From: Burkholderia sp.
Lineage (GTDB): Bacteria > Pseudomonadota > Gammaproteobacteria > Burkholderiales > Burkholderiaceae
Reading direction: 5' to 3'
DNA: 64,000 nt
Assembly (NCBI GenBank): GCA_031253835.1
Contig: JAIRVP010000054.1
Span: forward strand, 222,754 to 286,753
In this document: positions 33,887 to 42,285 of the stretch, in pieces
How the letters are laid out: each line of letters begins with the position of its first letter
Numbering within the stretch: the stretch's first letter is position 1
Program-made: the position numbers and the translations under genes
The notes under the pieces: generated by a model
Seen by the model: the letters and a program-made list of their open reading frames with translations, nothing else
Databases searched by the model: none
Told to the model about the DNA's origin: nothing

Positions 33887-34609
33887 ATGCTTGCCGCGCT
33901 CTCGAACCTGTCCGCCGACCAGGCGAATACCGCGATCTCCCTCGGCTGCTTCGTGCTGACGGTCGTGCTGTATTTCGCGTCGAAGCGGCTCTACGCGTTC
34001 AAGAAGACGCTGCTGTTCTCGCCGCTCGTGTTCGTGCCGGGCGTGCTGGTGTTGCTCGTGCTGCTGACCGGCATCCCGTATTCGGTCTACTTCCGCGACA
34101 CGCGCTGGCTGATGTGGCTGCTCGGCCCGGCGACGATCGCGTTCGCGGTGCCGATCTATGAGTATCGCGACCTGATCCGCCGCCACTGGCTGTCGCTGTC
34201 GGTCGGCGTTGCGGTCGGGATCGCCGCGGGCGTGTGCGGGTCGCTGCTGCTCGCGAAGCTGCTGCACCTGTCGCCCGAGCTGCAGCGCTCGCTGATGACG
34301 CGCTCGGTGTCGACGCCGTTCGCGCTCGCCGTGTCGGACAAGATCCACGCACCGAAAGACCTGACGGCCCTCTTCGTGATCGCGACCGGCATCTGCGGGA
34401 TGCTGCTCGGCGAGCTCGTGCTCGCGCTCGTGCCGATGCGCACGCGGCTCGCGCGTGGCGCGCTGTTCGGCGCGGCCGCCCACGGCGTGGGCACCGCGAA
34501 GGCGCGCGAGATCGGCAGCGAGGAAGGCGTCGTGTCGAGCCTGACGATGATGATCGCGGGCGTCGCGATGGTGCTGATCGCGCCGCTGCTGACGCTGCTG
34601 CCGATCTGA
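33887..34609 (+). CDS. LrgB/CidB-family membrane protein
   Basis: A 240-residue membrane protein with about six to seven helices, partner of CidA/LrgA. Family marks are RSVSTPFALAVSDKI and ALFGAAAHGVGTAKAREIGSEEGVVSSLTMMIAGV. Together with the preceding gene it forms the holin/antiholin-like module; plant homologues export glycolate, so a role in organic-acid movement is also possible. Confidence 0.92.
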   Translation: MLAALSNLSADQANTAISLGCFVLTVVLYFASKRLYAFKKTLLFSPLVFVPGVLVLLVLLTGIPYSVYFRDTRWLMWLLGPATIAFAVPIYEYRDLIRRHWLSLSVGVAVGIAAGVCGSLLLAKLLHLSPELQRSLMTRSVSTPFALAVSDKIHAPKDLTALFVIATGICGMLLGELVLALVPMRTRLARGALFGAAAHGVGTAKAREIGSEEGVVSSLTMMIAGVAMVLIAPLLTLLPI

Positions 34610-34804
34610 CACCCCCGCGCCGGGCGGCCGACGCCCGCCCGGCGTGCCGTCCCGCCGCGTTCCGCCGGCCCCGATACCCTGCATCCGGCCGACACCCGGC
34701 CGACAATCGGCTGAGATAGCCGCAAATCCCCCCTCTTTTCCGCCCATCGGGCTCGGCCCGGATGCCGAACAATGCATGCTACGAGACATCACGCACGCAT
34801 TCAC

Positions 34805-35308
34805 ATGGCCTCCACGACTGCAAACCCGACCGCCGACAAGCCGGCTTCGTCCGGCAAGTTCAAGCGCATCGCGCTCATCGCCGTCATCGCGCTGGGCGCG
34901 GCGGCCGCCGCAGCCGGCGGCATGTACGTGTTCCTGAGCAAGGAAGGCGTCGGCCATGCGAGCGCGCCCGCCGAGCCGCCGCCGCTGGCCGCGCCGGTGT
35001 TCTTCCCGCTCGACCCGCTGACGGTGAACCTGCAGTCCGACGACGGCGCGCAGCACTACCTGCGCGTCGGCCTGTCGCTGAAGCTCACCGACCCGAAGGC
35101 GCAGGAGCAACTGACCGCGCGGATGCCGGAGATCCGCAGCCGGATCCTGCTCGCGCTGTCGAACAAGCATCCCGAGGAACTCGCGACGCCGGACGGCAAA
35201 CGTTCGCTCGCGAAGGAACTGCGGGACCTGATCGAGCAGCCGACGCAGCCGGGCAACCAGCGCGCGAAGGTCGACGACGTGCTCTTCACCGAGTTCGTCG
35301 TCCAGTAA
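34805..35308 (+). CDS. fliL: Flagellar basal-body protein FliL
   Basis: A 167-residue single-pass membrane protein that sits around the flagellar stator and supports torque. One membrane helix (IALIAVIALGAAAAAAGGMYVFL) follows a short cytoplasmic tail; the periplasmic part begins PVFFPLDPLTVNL, the FliL signature, and ends DVLFTEFVVQ. I chose MASTTANP at 34805 within a frame open from 34772. First gene of the fliLMNOPQR run. Confidence 0.9.
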   Translation: MASTTANPTADKPASSGKFKRIALIAVIALGAAAAAAGGMYVFLSKEGVGHASAPAEPPPLAAPVFFPLDPLTVNLQSDDGAQHYLRVGLSLKLTDPKAQEQLTARMPEIRSRILLALSNKHPEELATPDGKRSLAKELRDLIEQPTQPGNQRAKVDDVLFTEFVVQ

Positions 35309-35330
35309 CGCGGCCGCGAAAGGAGCGCGT

Positions 35331-36329
35331 ATGGGTCACCAGGAGTTCATGTCCCAGGAGGAGGTCGATGCCCTCCTCAAGGGCGTCACGGGCGAAACCG
35401 ATGCAGTCGACGAGCAGCGCGACACATCGGGCGTCCGCCCCTACAACATCGCGACGCAGGAGCGGATCGTCCGCGGCCGGATGCCCGGCCTCGAGATCAT
35501 CAACGACCGCTTCGCGCGCCTGCTGCGGATCGGCATCTTCAACTTCATGCGGCGCACGGCGGAAATTTCCGTCAGCCAGGTGAAGGTGCAGAAGTACAGC
35601 GAGTTCACCCGCAACCTGCCGATTCCGACGAACCTGAACCTGGTGCACGTGAAGCCGCTGCGCGGCACGTCGCTGTTCGTGTTCGACCCGAACCTCGTGT
35701 TCTTCGTCGTCGACAACCTGTTCGGCGGCGACGGGCGCTTCCACACGCGCGTCGAGGGCCGCGACTTCACGGCCACCGAGCAGCGGATCATCGGCAAGCT
35801 GCTGAACCTCGTGTTCGAGCACTACTCGACCGCATGGAAGAGCGTGCGGCCGCTGCAGTTCGAATTCGTGCGCTCGGAGATGCACACGCAGTTCGCGAAC
35901 GTCGCGACGCCGAACGAGATCGTGATCGTCACGCAGTTCTCGATCGAGTTCGGGCCGACGGGCGGCACGCTGCACATCTGCATGCCGTACTCGATGATCG
36001 AGCCGATCCGCGATGTACTCAGTTCGCCGATCCAGGGCGAGGCGCTCGAAGTCGACCGCCGCTGGGTGCGCGTGCTGTCGCAGCAGGTGCAGGCCGCCGA
36101 GGTCGAGCTGACCGCGAATCTCGCCGAGATCTCGTCGACGTTCGAGAAGATCCTGAACCTGCGCACGGGCGACGTGCTGCCGCTGGAGATCGAGGACACG
36201 ATCACCGCGAAGGTCGACGGCGTGCCGGTGATGGAATGCGGCTACGGAATTTTCAATGGTCAATATGCGTTGCGCGTGCAGAAGATGATCAGCGCGGGCG
36301 ATGCGATGAAGGAAGGTGGATATGAGTGA
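35331..36329 (+). CDS. fliM: Flagellar motor switch protein FliM
   Basis: A 332-residue C-ring protein that binds CheY-phosphate and sets rotation direction. The N terminus EFMSQEEVDALLKGV is the CheY-binding segment; the middle domain carries GLEIINDRFARLLRIGIFNFMR and the C-terminal SpoA domain covers about 250-320. The next gene overlaps its end. Confidence 0.96.
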   Translation: MGHQEFMSQEEVDALLKGVTGETDAVDEQRDTSGVRPYNIATQERIVRGRMPGLEIINDRFARLLRIGIFNFMRRTAEISVSQVKVQKYSEFTRNLPIPTNLNLVHVKPLRGTSLFVFDPNLVFFVVDNLFGGDGRFHTRVEGRDFTATEQRIIGKLLNLVFEHYSTAWKSVRPLQFEFVRSEMHTQFANVATPNEIVIVTQFSIEFGPTGGTLHICMPYSMIEPIRDVLSSPIQGEALEVDRRWVRVLSQQVQAAEVELTANLAEISSTFEKILNLRTGDVLPLEIEDTITAKVDGVPVMECGYGIFNGQYALRVQKMISAGDAMKEGGYE

Positions 36330-36813
36330 GCTGAACCAGACGCCCGACGACGACATCCAGGCGATGGCCGACGCGGCCCTCGCGGCTTCGGCCGCCGACG
36401 CGCAGGCGGCCCCGGCCGCGGCGGAGGAAGATCCGGGCATGGACGACTGGGCGGCCGCGCTCGCCGAACAGAACCAGCAGCCGGTGCAGGCGGGCGCGAC
36501 GGGCGCCGGCGTGTTCCAGCCGCTGTCGAAGGCCGCGGCAAGCTCGACGCACAACGACATCGAGATGATCCTCGACATCCCGGTCAAGATGACCGTGGAG
36601 CTCGGCCGCACGAAGATCGCGATCCGCAACCTGCTGCAGCTCGCGCAGGGTTCGGTCGTCGAGCTGGACGGCATGGCCGGCGAGCCGATGGACGTGCTCG
36701 TGAACGGCTGCCTGATCGCGCAGGGCGAGGTCGTGGTCGTCAACGACAAGTTCGGCATCCGCCTGACCGACATCATCACGCCGGCCGAACGCATCCGGAA
36801 GCTCAATCGATGA
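36322..36813 (+). CDS. fliN: Flagellar motor switch protein FliN
   Basis: A 163-residue C-ring protein with a C-terminal SpoA domain (IEMILDIPVKMTVELGRTKIAIRNLLQLAQGSVVELDG). The acidic, Ala-rich N-terminal extension of about 75 residues is longer than in E. coli, as usual in betaproteobacteria. The start overlaps fliM by 8 bp with GGTGG ahead of it; the stop overlaps fliO by 4 bp. Confidence 0.95.
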   Translation: MSELNQTPDDDIQAMADAALAASAADAQAAPAAAEEDPGMDDWAAALAEQNQQPVQAGATGAGVFQPLSKAAASSTHNDIEMILDIPVKMTVELGRTKIAIRNLLQLAQGSVVELDGMAGEPMDVLVNGCLIAQGEVVVVNDKFGIRLTDIITPAERIRKLNR

Positions 36814-37382
36814 ACGTCGTGAAGCCCGGCCACCGCGCGTGCCGCGCGATTGCAGCGGCGGCGCTTGCCGCTGCCGCATCGCTCGCGTGCGCGCCGGCCG
36901 GCGCCGCCGACATGAACGCGGTGAACAACGCCGGCGCGATCGCGTCGAGCGTGATGGTCGGCTCGGCCGCGCCGTCGCTCGGCATCGGCGCGGTGCTGCA
37001 GACGCTCGTCGGGCTCGCGGTCGTGATCGGCCTCGTGTTCGCGTGCGCGTGGCTCGCGCGCCGCTTCGGCTTCCAGCCCGCGCGGCGCGGCGGCCCGCTG
37101 AAGGTCGTGTCGAGCGTCGCGGTCGGCGCGAAGGAAAGCGCGACGATCGTCGAGATCGGCGACACCTGGCTCGTGCTCGGCGTCGCGCCGGGCAACGTGC
37201 GCCTGCTGCATACGCTGCCGGCCGGCCCGGCGGCGGCCACCGCGACGGTTTCGGCTCCGGCCGACGCACCCGCCGGCGGCAACCCGTCCGACGGCGGCCT
37301 GCCCGGCACGTTCGGTTCGCGGTTTCGCGACGCGCTCGCGGGCGAAGCCGCGAAGCGCCTCGGTCGCGGCAAGGACCGCTGA
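36810..37382 (+). CDS. fliO: Flagellar export apparatus protein FliO
   Basis: A 190-residue small membrane protein that helps assemble the FliP ring of the flagellar type III export gate. A signal-like N terminus is followed by one strong helix (LQTLVGLAVVIGLVFACAWLARRFGF) and a cytoplasmic domain (LKVVSSVAVGAKESATIVEIGDTWLVLGVAPGNVRLLHTLP), the FliO pattern. The start overlaps the fliN stop. Confidence 0.92.
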   Translation: MNVVKPGHRACRAIAAAALAAAASLACAPAGAADMNAVNNAGAIASSVMVGSAAPSLGIGAVLQTLVGLAVVIGLVFACAWLARRFGFQPARRGGPLKVVSSVAVGAKESATIVEIGDTWLVLGVAPGNVRLLHTLPAGPAAATATVSAPADAPAGGNPSDGGLPGTFGSRFRDALAGEAAKRLGRGKDR

Positions 37383-37418
37383 CATGGCGCCGCGCCCTCT
37401 TTCCGTCTCTTCATTCCG

Positions 37419-38180
37419 ATGAAACACGCATTCCTGCGTCGCGCGGCGCGCGTCGCGCCCGTGCTGATCCTCTGCCTCGCCCCCGCGCTCGCATGTGCGC
37501 AGGCCAACGGCCTGCCCGCGTTCAACGCGAGCCCGGGCCCGCACGGCGGCACCACCTATTCGCTGAGCGTGCAGACGATGCTGCTGCTCACGATGCTGTC
37601 GTTCCTGCCGGCGATGCTGCTGATGATGACGAGCTTCACGCGCATCATCATCGTGCTGTCGCTGCTGCGCCAGGCCCTCGGCACCGCGACGACGCCGCCG
37701 AACCAGGTGCTCGTCGGCCTCGCGATGTTCCTCACCTTCTTCGTGATGTCGCCGGTGCTCGACAAGGCCTACAACGACGGCTACAAGCCGTTCTCCGACG
37801 GCTCGATGCCGATGGAGCAGGCCGTGCAGCGCGGCCTCGCGCCGTTCAAGACCTTCATGCTGAAGCAGACCCGCGAGACCGATCTCGCGCTGTTCGCGAA
37901 GATCTCGAAGGCCGCGCCGATGCAGGGTCCCGAGGACGTGCCGCTGTCGCTGCTGGTGCCCGCGTTCGTCACGAGCGAGCTGAAGACCGGCTTCCAGATC
38001 GGCTTCACGGTCTTCATCCCGTTCCTGATTATCGACATGGTCGTCGCGAGCGTGCTGATGTCGATGGGGATGATGATGGTGTCGCCGTCCACCGTGTCGC
38101 TGCCGTTCAAGCTGATGCTGTTCGTGCTGGTCGACGGCTGGCAGCTGCTGATCGGCTCGCTCGCGCAGAGCTTCACGTAA
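37419..38180 (+). CDS. fliP: Flagellar export gate protein FliP
   Basis: A 253-residue core export-gate protein, with a cleavable signal peptide and four membrane helices. Signature stretches are MTSFTRIIIVLSLLRQALGT, PPNQVLVGLAMFLTFFVMSPV and FLIIDMVVASVLMSMGMMMVSP. It builds the pore with FliQ and FliR, encoded next. Confidence 0.96.
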   Translation: MKHAFLRRAARVAPVLILCLAPALACAQANGLPAFNASPGPHGGTTYSLSVQTMLLLTMLSFLPAMLLMMTSFTRIIIVLSLLRQALGTATTPPNQVLVGLAMFLTFFVMSPVLDKAYNDGYKPFSDGSMPMEQAVQRGLAPFKTFMLKQTRETDLALFAKISKAAPMQGPEDVPLSLLVPAFVTSELKTGFQIGFTVFIPFLIIDMVVASVLMSMGMMMVSPSTVSLPFKLMLFVLVDGWQLLIGSLAQSFT

Positions 38181-38199
38181 GCAGCGGAGGATTCGCGCG

Positions 38200-38472
38200 A
38201 TGACGCCCGAACAGGTGATGACCCTTGCGCACCAGGCGATGATGATCGGCCTGCTGCTCGCGGCCCCGCTGCTGCTGGTCGCGCTCGCGGTCGGCCTCGT
38301 CGTGAGCCTGTTCCAGGCCGCGACGCAGATCAACGAATCGACGCTGTCGTTCATCCCGAAGCTGCTCGCGGTCGCCGCGACGCTCGTGATCGCCGGCCCG
38401 TGGATGCTGACGACGATGCTCGATTACCTGCGGCAGACGCTGCTGCACGTCGCGACGCTCGGCGTCGGCTGA
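38200..38472 (+). CDS. fliQ: Flagellar export gate protein FliQ
   Basis: A 90-residue, two-helix protein of the flagellar export gate (MTPEQVMTLAHQAMMIGLLLAAPLLLVALAVGLVVSLFQAATQI). Length and sequence are standard. It follows fliP by 19 bp. Confidence 0.96.
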   Translation: MTPEQVMTLAHQAMMIGLLLAAPLLLVALAVGLVVSLFQAATQINESTLSFIPKLLAVAATLVIAGPWMLTTMLDYLRQTLLHVATLGVG

Positions 38473-38495
38473 GCCGCGCCCACCGCCCGGCGGCC

Positions 38496-39278
38496 ATGTT
38501 CTCGGTTACCTACGCGCAGCTCAACGGCTGGCTCACCGCCTTCCTGTGGCCGTTCGTGCGGATGCTCGCGCTCGTCGCGACGGCGCCCGTCGTCGGCCAT
38601 GCGTCCGTGCCCGTGCGCGTGAAGATCAGCATCGCCGCGTTCATGGCGCTGGTCGTCGCGCCGACGCTCGGCGCGATGCCGGACGTCACCGTGTTCTCCG
38701 CGCAGGGCATCTGGATCGTCGTCACGCAGTTCCTGGTCGGCATCGCGATGGGCTTCACGATGCAGCTCGTGTTCGCGGCCGTCGAGGCGGCCGGCGACTT
38801 CATCGGGCTGTCGATGGGGCTCGGCTTCGCGACGTTCTTCGATCCGCACACGAACGGCGCAACGCCTGCGATGGGCCGCTTCCTCAACGCGATCGCGATG
38901 CTCGCGTTCCTCGCGGTGGACGGCCACCTGCAGGTGTTCGCGGCGCTCGCCGCGTCGTTCCAGTCGCTGCCGGTGTCGGCCGACCTGCTGCACGCGCCCG
39001 GCTGGCGCACGCTCGCCACGTTCGGCGCGGTCGTGTTCGAGATGGGGTTGCTGCTCGCGCTGCCGGTCGTCGCGGCGCTGCTGATCGCGAACCTCGCGCT
39101 CGGCATCCTGAACCGCGCGGCGCCGCAGATCGGCGTGTTCCAGGTCGGCTTCCCCGTCACGATGCTCGTCGGGCTGTTGCTCGTGCAGCTGATGATCCCG
39201 AACCTCGTGCCGTTCGTGTCGCACCTGTTCGACGTGGGGCTCGACACGATGGGCCGCGTGCTGATCGGCTGGCGCTAG
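38496..39278 (+). CDS. fliR: Flagellar export gate protein FliR
   Basis: A 260-residue export-gate protein with six membrane helices (FLWPFVRMLALVATAPVVG at the start; AAPQIGVFQVGFPVTMLVGL is the family mark). The frame is open from 38400, but the ATG at 38496 begins the normal FliR N terminus. Last gene of the flagellar run; a transporter gene follows after about 165 bp. Confidence 0.95.
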   Translation: MFSVTYAQLNGWLTAFLWPFVRMLALVATAPVVGHASVPVRVKISIAAFMALVVAPTLGAMPDVTVFSAQGIWIVVTQFLVGIAMGFTMQLVFAAVEAAGDFIGLSMGLGFATFFDPHTNGATPAMGRFLNAIAMLAFLAVDGHLQVFAALAASFQSLPVSADLLHAPGWRTLATFGAVVFEMGLLLALPVVAALLIANLALGILNRAAPQIGVFQVGFPVTMLVGLLLVQLMIPNLVPFVSHLFDVGLDTMGRVLIGWR

Positions 39279-39443
39279 CCGCATCCGGCCCCGTTCGCCG
39301 CCTGTCCCGGCCCGCCGTTGCTGGAAAACCCCTAAAGGAATCGCCGGCCCGCGAAAGGTAGCGGAAGGTTTCGCGTCCCTATACTCGTCGTGACGATGCA
39401 GCACGCATCGCGCCATACGAATACAACGAACGGAGACGACCCG

Positions 39444-40448
39444 ATGCGACCCATCCTGCGCACCCTCGCCGTAGCAGCCAGCCTGAGCTGCGCGCTTGCC
39501 GCTCATCCCGCTTTCGCCGACGACGGCGGCAAGATCACGATCATGGTCGGCGGGATCGCGAAGCTGATCTACCTGCCCGCGCGGCTCACGCAGGAACTCG
39601 GCTACTTCAAGGCCGAGGGGCTCGATGTCGAGCTGCTGTCGCAGCCGGCCGGCGTCGACGCCGAGAACGAGCTGCTCGCGGGCGCCGTGCAGGGCGTCGT
39701 CGGCTTCTACGACCACACGATCGACCTGCAGAGCAAGGGCAAGGACGTGAAGGCGATCGCCGTGTTCGGCCAGGTGCCGGGCGAAGTCGAGATGGTGTCG
39801 ACCAAGGCCGCGCCGACGTTCAAGTCGATGGCAGACGCGAAGGGCAAGACGCTCGGCGTGACGGGCCTCGGCTCGTCGACGAGCTTCCTCACGCAATACC
39901 TCGCGCTGCAGCACGGCGTGCAGTCGACGCAGTACACGATGCTGCCGGTCGGCGCCGACGCGAGCTTCATCGCCGCGATCAAGCAGGGCCGCATCGACGC
40001 CGGCATGACGACCGAGCCGACGGTGTCCGCGCTCGAGAAGATGGGCGACGCGAAGGTGCTGGTCGACATGCGCACCGTCGACGGCACGCGCGCCGCGCTC
40101 GGCGGCACCTACCCGGCCGCGAGCCTGTACGTGCAGTCGGCCTGGGCCGATTCGCACAAGGCGGACGCGACCAAGCTCGCGCACGCGTTCGCGAAGACGA
40201 TGCAGTTCATCCATACGCACAGCGCCGACGAGATCGCCGCCAAGATGCCGGCCGACTACCAGAAGGACAAGGCGCTGTATGTCTCCGCGCTGAAGGCGTC
40301 GCTGCCGATGTACACGGCCGACGGCAAGATGCCGGCCGACGGCCCGGCGACCGTGCTGAAGGTGCTGTCGGCGTTCAACCCGTCGGTGAAGGGCAAGCAC
40401 ATCGACCTCGCGCGCACCTTCACGAACGATTTCGTGAACGCGAAGTAA
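39444..40448 (+). CDS. NitT/TauT-family ABC transporter substrate-binding protein
   Basis: A 334-residue periplasmic binding protein of the NMT1/SsuA-like class. A signal peptide ends AHPAFA before DDGGK; the mature start KITIMVGGIAKLIYLPARLTQELGYFKAEGLDVELL is the family pattern. Known members bind sulfonates, taurine, nitrate, or thiamin precursors; the ligand here cannot be told. I chose the ATG at 39444 because the signal peptide starts there. ATPase and permease genes follow. Confidence 0.88.
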   Translation: MRPILRTLAVAASLSCALAAHPAFADDGGKITIMVGGIAKLIYLPARLTQELGYFKAEGLDVELLSQPAGVDAENELLAGAVQGVVGFYDHTIDLQSKGKDVKAIAVFGQVPGEVEMVSTKAAPTFKSMADAKGKTLGVTGLGSSTSFLTQYLALQHGVQSTQYTMLPVGADASFIAAIKQGRIDAGMTTEPTVSALEKMGDAKVLVDMRTVDGTRAALGGTYPAASLYVQSAWADSHKADATKLAHAFAKTMQFIHTHSADEIAAKMPADYQKDKALYVSALKASLPMYTADGKMPADGPATVLKVLSAFNPSVKGKHIDLARTFTNDFVNAK

Positions 40449-40560
40449 CGAGCGGCGCCGGCGGCGGCGATCCCGCCGCCGTGCGTTCCCCGTTCCGGTC
40501 CGGCTGGCCGGCCCGGCGTCGCCACGATGCGACGCCCTCTTCACCCGCAGGATCCATGCG

Positions 40561-41358
40561 ATGAACCAGGCAGTCTCCCCGAGCACACCGGCGATCGAGT
40601 TTCGCAACGTGTCGTGCCGCTTCATTTCGCCGGAAGGCAAGGCCACCGTCGCGCTGCGCGACTTCAGCATGAGCGTCGCGCGCGGCGAGTTCATCGCGAT
40701 CGTCGGGCCGACCGGCTGCGGCAAGTCGACCACGCTGAACATGATCACCGGGCTGCTCAAGCCCGTGTCGGGCGAAGTCCGCGTGATGGGCCGCCCGGTC
40801 GACGGGATCGATCCGCGCATCGGCTTCGTGTTCCAGGCCGACGCGGTGTTCCCGTGGCGCAACGTGATCGACAACGTCGCGGCGGGCCCGCTGTTTCGCG
40901 GCCGCTCGAAGGACGTCGCGTATGCGCAGGCCGAGGAATGGATCCGCAAGGTCGGCCTCGACAAGTTCACGAAGCACTACCCGCACCAGCTGTCCGGCGG
41001 GATGAGAAAGCGCGTCGCGCTCGCGCAGACCTTCATCAACCAGCCGGAAATCCTGCTGATGGACGAGCCGTTCTCCGCGCTCGACATGCAGACGCGCACG
41101 CTGATGCAGGACGAGCTGCTGCAGCTCTGGTCCGCGAACAAGGGCTCGGTCGTGTTCGTCACGCACGATCTCGAAGAGGCGATCGCGCTCGCCGACCGCG
41201 TGTTCGTGCTGACCGCGCGGCCTGCCACGCTCAAGCGCGTGTACGAGATCGACCTGCCGCGCCCGCGCGTCACGTCGGAGATCCGCTACGACACGCGCTT
41301 CATCGAAATTTCCAAGGACATCTGGCACGACCTGCGCGAAGAAGTGCAGATCGGCTGA
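40561..41358 (+). CDS. NitT/TauT-family ABC transporter ATPase
   Basis: A 265-residue ABC ATPase for the same importer. Walker A GPTGCGKSTTLNMITG, signature QLSGGMRKRVALAQTF, Walker B ILLMDEPFSALDM, H-loop VFVTHDLEEAI. The sequence is of the SsuB/TauB type. The preceding gene ends 112 bp upstream and the permease follows after 47 bp. Confidence 0.92.
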   Translation: MNQAVSPSTPAIEFRNVSCRFISPEGKATVALRDFSMSVARGEFIAIVGPTGCGKSTTLNMITGLLKPVSGEVRVMGRPVDGIDPRIGFVFQADAVFPWRNVIDNVAAGPLFRGRSKDVAYAQAEEWIRKVGLDKFTKHYPHQLSGGMRKRVALAQTFINQPEILLMDEPFSALDMQTRTLMQDELLQLWSANKGSVVFVTHDLEEAIALADRVFVLTARPATLKRVYEIDLPRPRVTSEIRYDTRFIEISKDIWHDLREEVQIG

Positions 41359-41374
41359 CGCATACGCCGCACGG

Positions 41375-41401
41375 CAAGGACAGCAAGGACAGCAAGGACA
41401 G
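41375..41401 (+). repeat. Three tandem 9-bp repeats ahead of a ribosome site
   Basis: CAAGGACAG occurs three times in tandem at 41375-41383, 41384-41392 and 41393-41401, ending 4 bp before the permease ATG at 41406. Each copy contains AAGGA, a ribosome-site-like core, so the leader offers several staggered sites. Copy-number change by slippage could alter translation of the permease. Confidence 0.75.
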
Positions 41402-41405
41402 GAGC

Positions 41406-42263
41406 ATGACCGACATGACGCTTCCCCCCACCGCCATTCCGGCGACGACGCTCGAGGACGACGAGCGCGCCGCACAACGCCGGCTGCGACGCCGGCGCAA
41501 CCTGATCGTCACGCTGCGGATCGCCGTGCTGGTCATCGTGCTGGGCGGGTGGGAACTCGCCGCCCGGCTCAAGTGGATCGATCCGTTCTTCTTCTCGATG
41601 CCGTCGCTGATCTTCGAACAGATCCAGGACTGGTTCGTGAACGGCACGTCGCAGGGCCCGCTGCTCACGCAGGTGTGGGTCACGCTCGAGGAAACCGGGA
41701 TCGGCTTCGTGATCGGCTCGGTCGCCGGCGTGATCTGCGGGATCGTGCTCGGCCGCAACAAGCTGATGGCCGACGTGTTCGGCCTGTACATCCAGATCGC
41801 GAACTCGATTCCGCGCGTCGTGCTCGGCTCGATCTTCGTGATCGCGCTCGGCCTCGGGATGGCGTCGAAGATCGCGCTGGCCGTCGTGATGGTGTTCTTC
41901 GTCGTGTTCGGCAACGCGTTCCAGGGCGTGCGCGAAGCCGACCGCTACCTGATCGCGAACGCGCAGATCCTCGGCGCGTCGCGCCGGCAGATCACCACGG
42001 CCGTCGTGATCCCGTCCGCGCTGAGCTGGATTCTCGCCAGCCTGCACGTGAGCTTCGGCTTCGCGCTGGTCGGTGCGGTCGTCGGCGAATTCCTGGGTTC
42101 CAAGCAGGGCATCGGGCTGCTAATCTCCACCGCCCAGGGCGCGTTCAACGCGAGCGGCGTGTTCGCGGCGATGATCGTGCTGGCCGTGGTCGCGCTGGCC
42201 GCCGACTACCTGCTGACCTGGCTCGAGAAGCGGCTGTTGAAGTGGCGACCCGCGGCGTTCTGA
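41406..42263 (+). CDS. NitT/TauT-family ABC transporter permease
   Basis: A 285-residue permease with six helices (IAVLVIVLGGWELAARLKWIDPFFFSMP at the start; EAA-type loop EADRYLIANAQILGASRRQITTAVVIPSALSWI). It completes the SsuC/TauC-type importer. The ATG is preceded by AGGAG within a 9-bp tandem repeat. A sensor kinase gene starts 22 bp after its stop, so transporter and two-component genes may be one transcript. Confidence 0.9.
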   Translation: MTDMTLPPTAIPATTLEDDERAAQRRLRRRRNLIVTLRIAVLVIVLGGWELAARLKWIDPFFFSMPSLIFEQIQDWFVNGTSQGPLLTQVWVTLEETGIGFVIGSVAGVICGIVLGRNKLMADVFGLYIQIANSIPRVVLGSIFVIALGLGMASKIALAVVMVFFVVFGNAFQGVREADRYLIANAQILGASRRQITTAVVIPSALSWILASLHVSFGFALVGAVVGEFLGSKQGIGLLISTAQGAFNASGVFAAMIVLAVVALAADYLLTWLEKRLLKWRPAAF

Positions 42264-42285
42264 ACGCCACTGGCGAACGCCTGAC

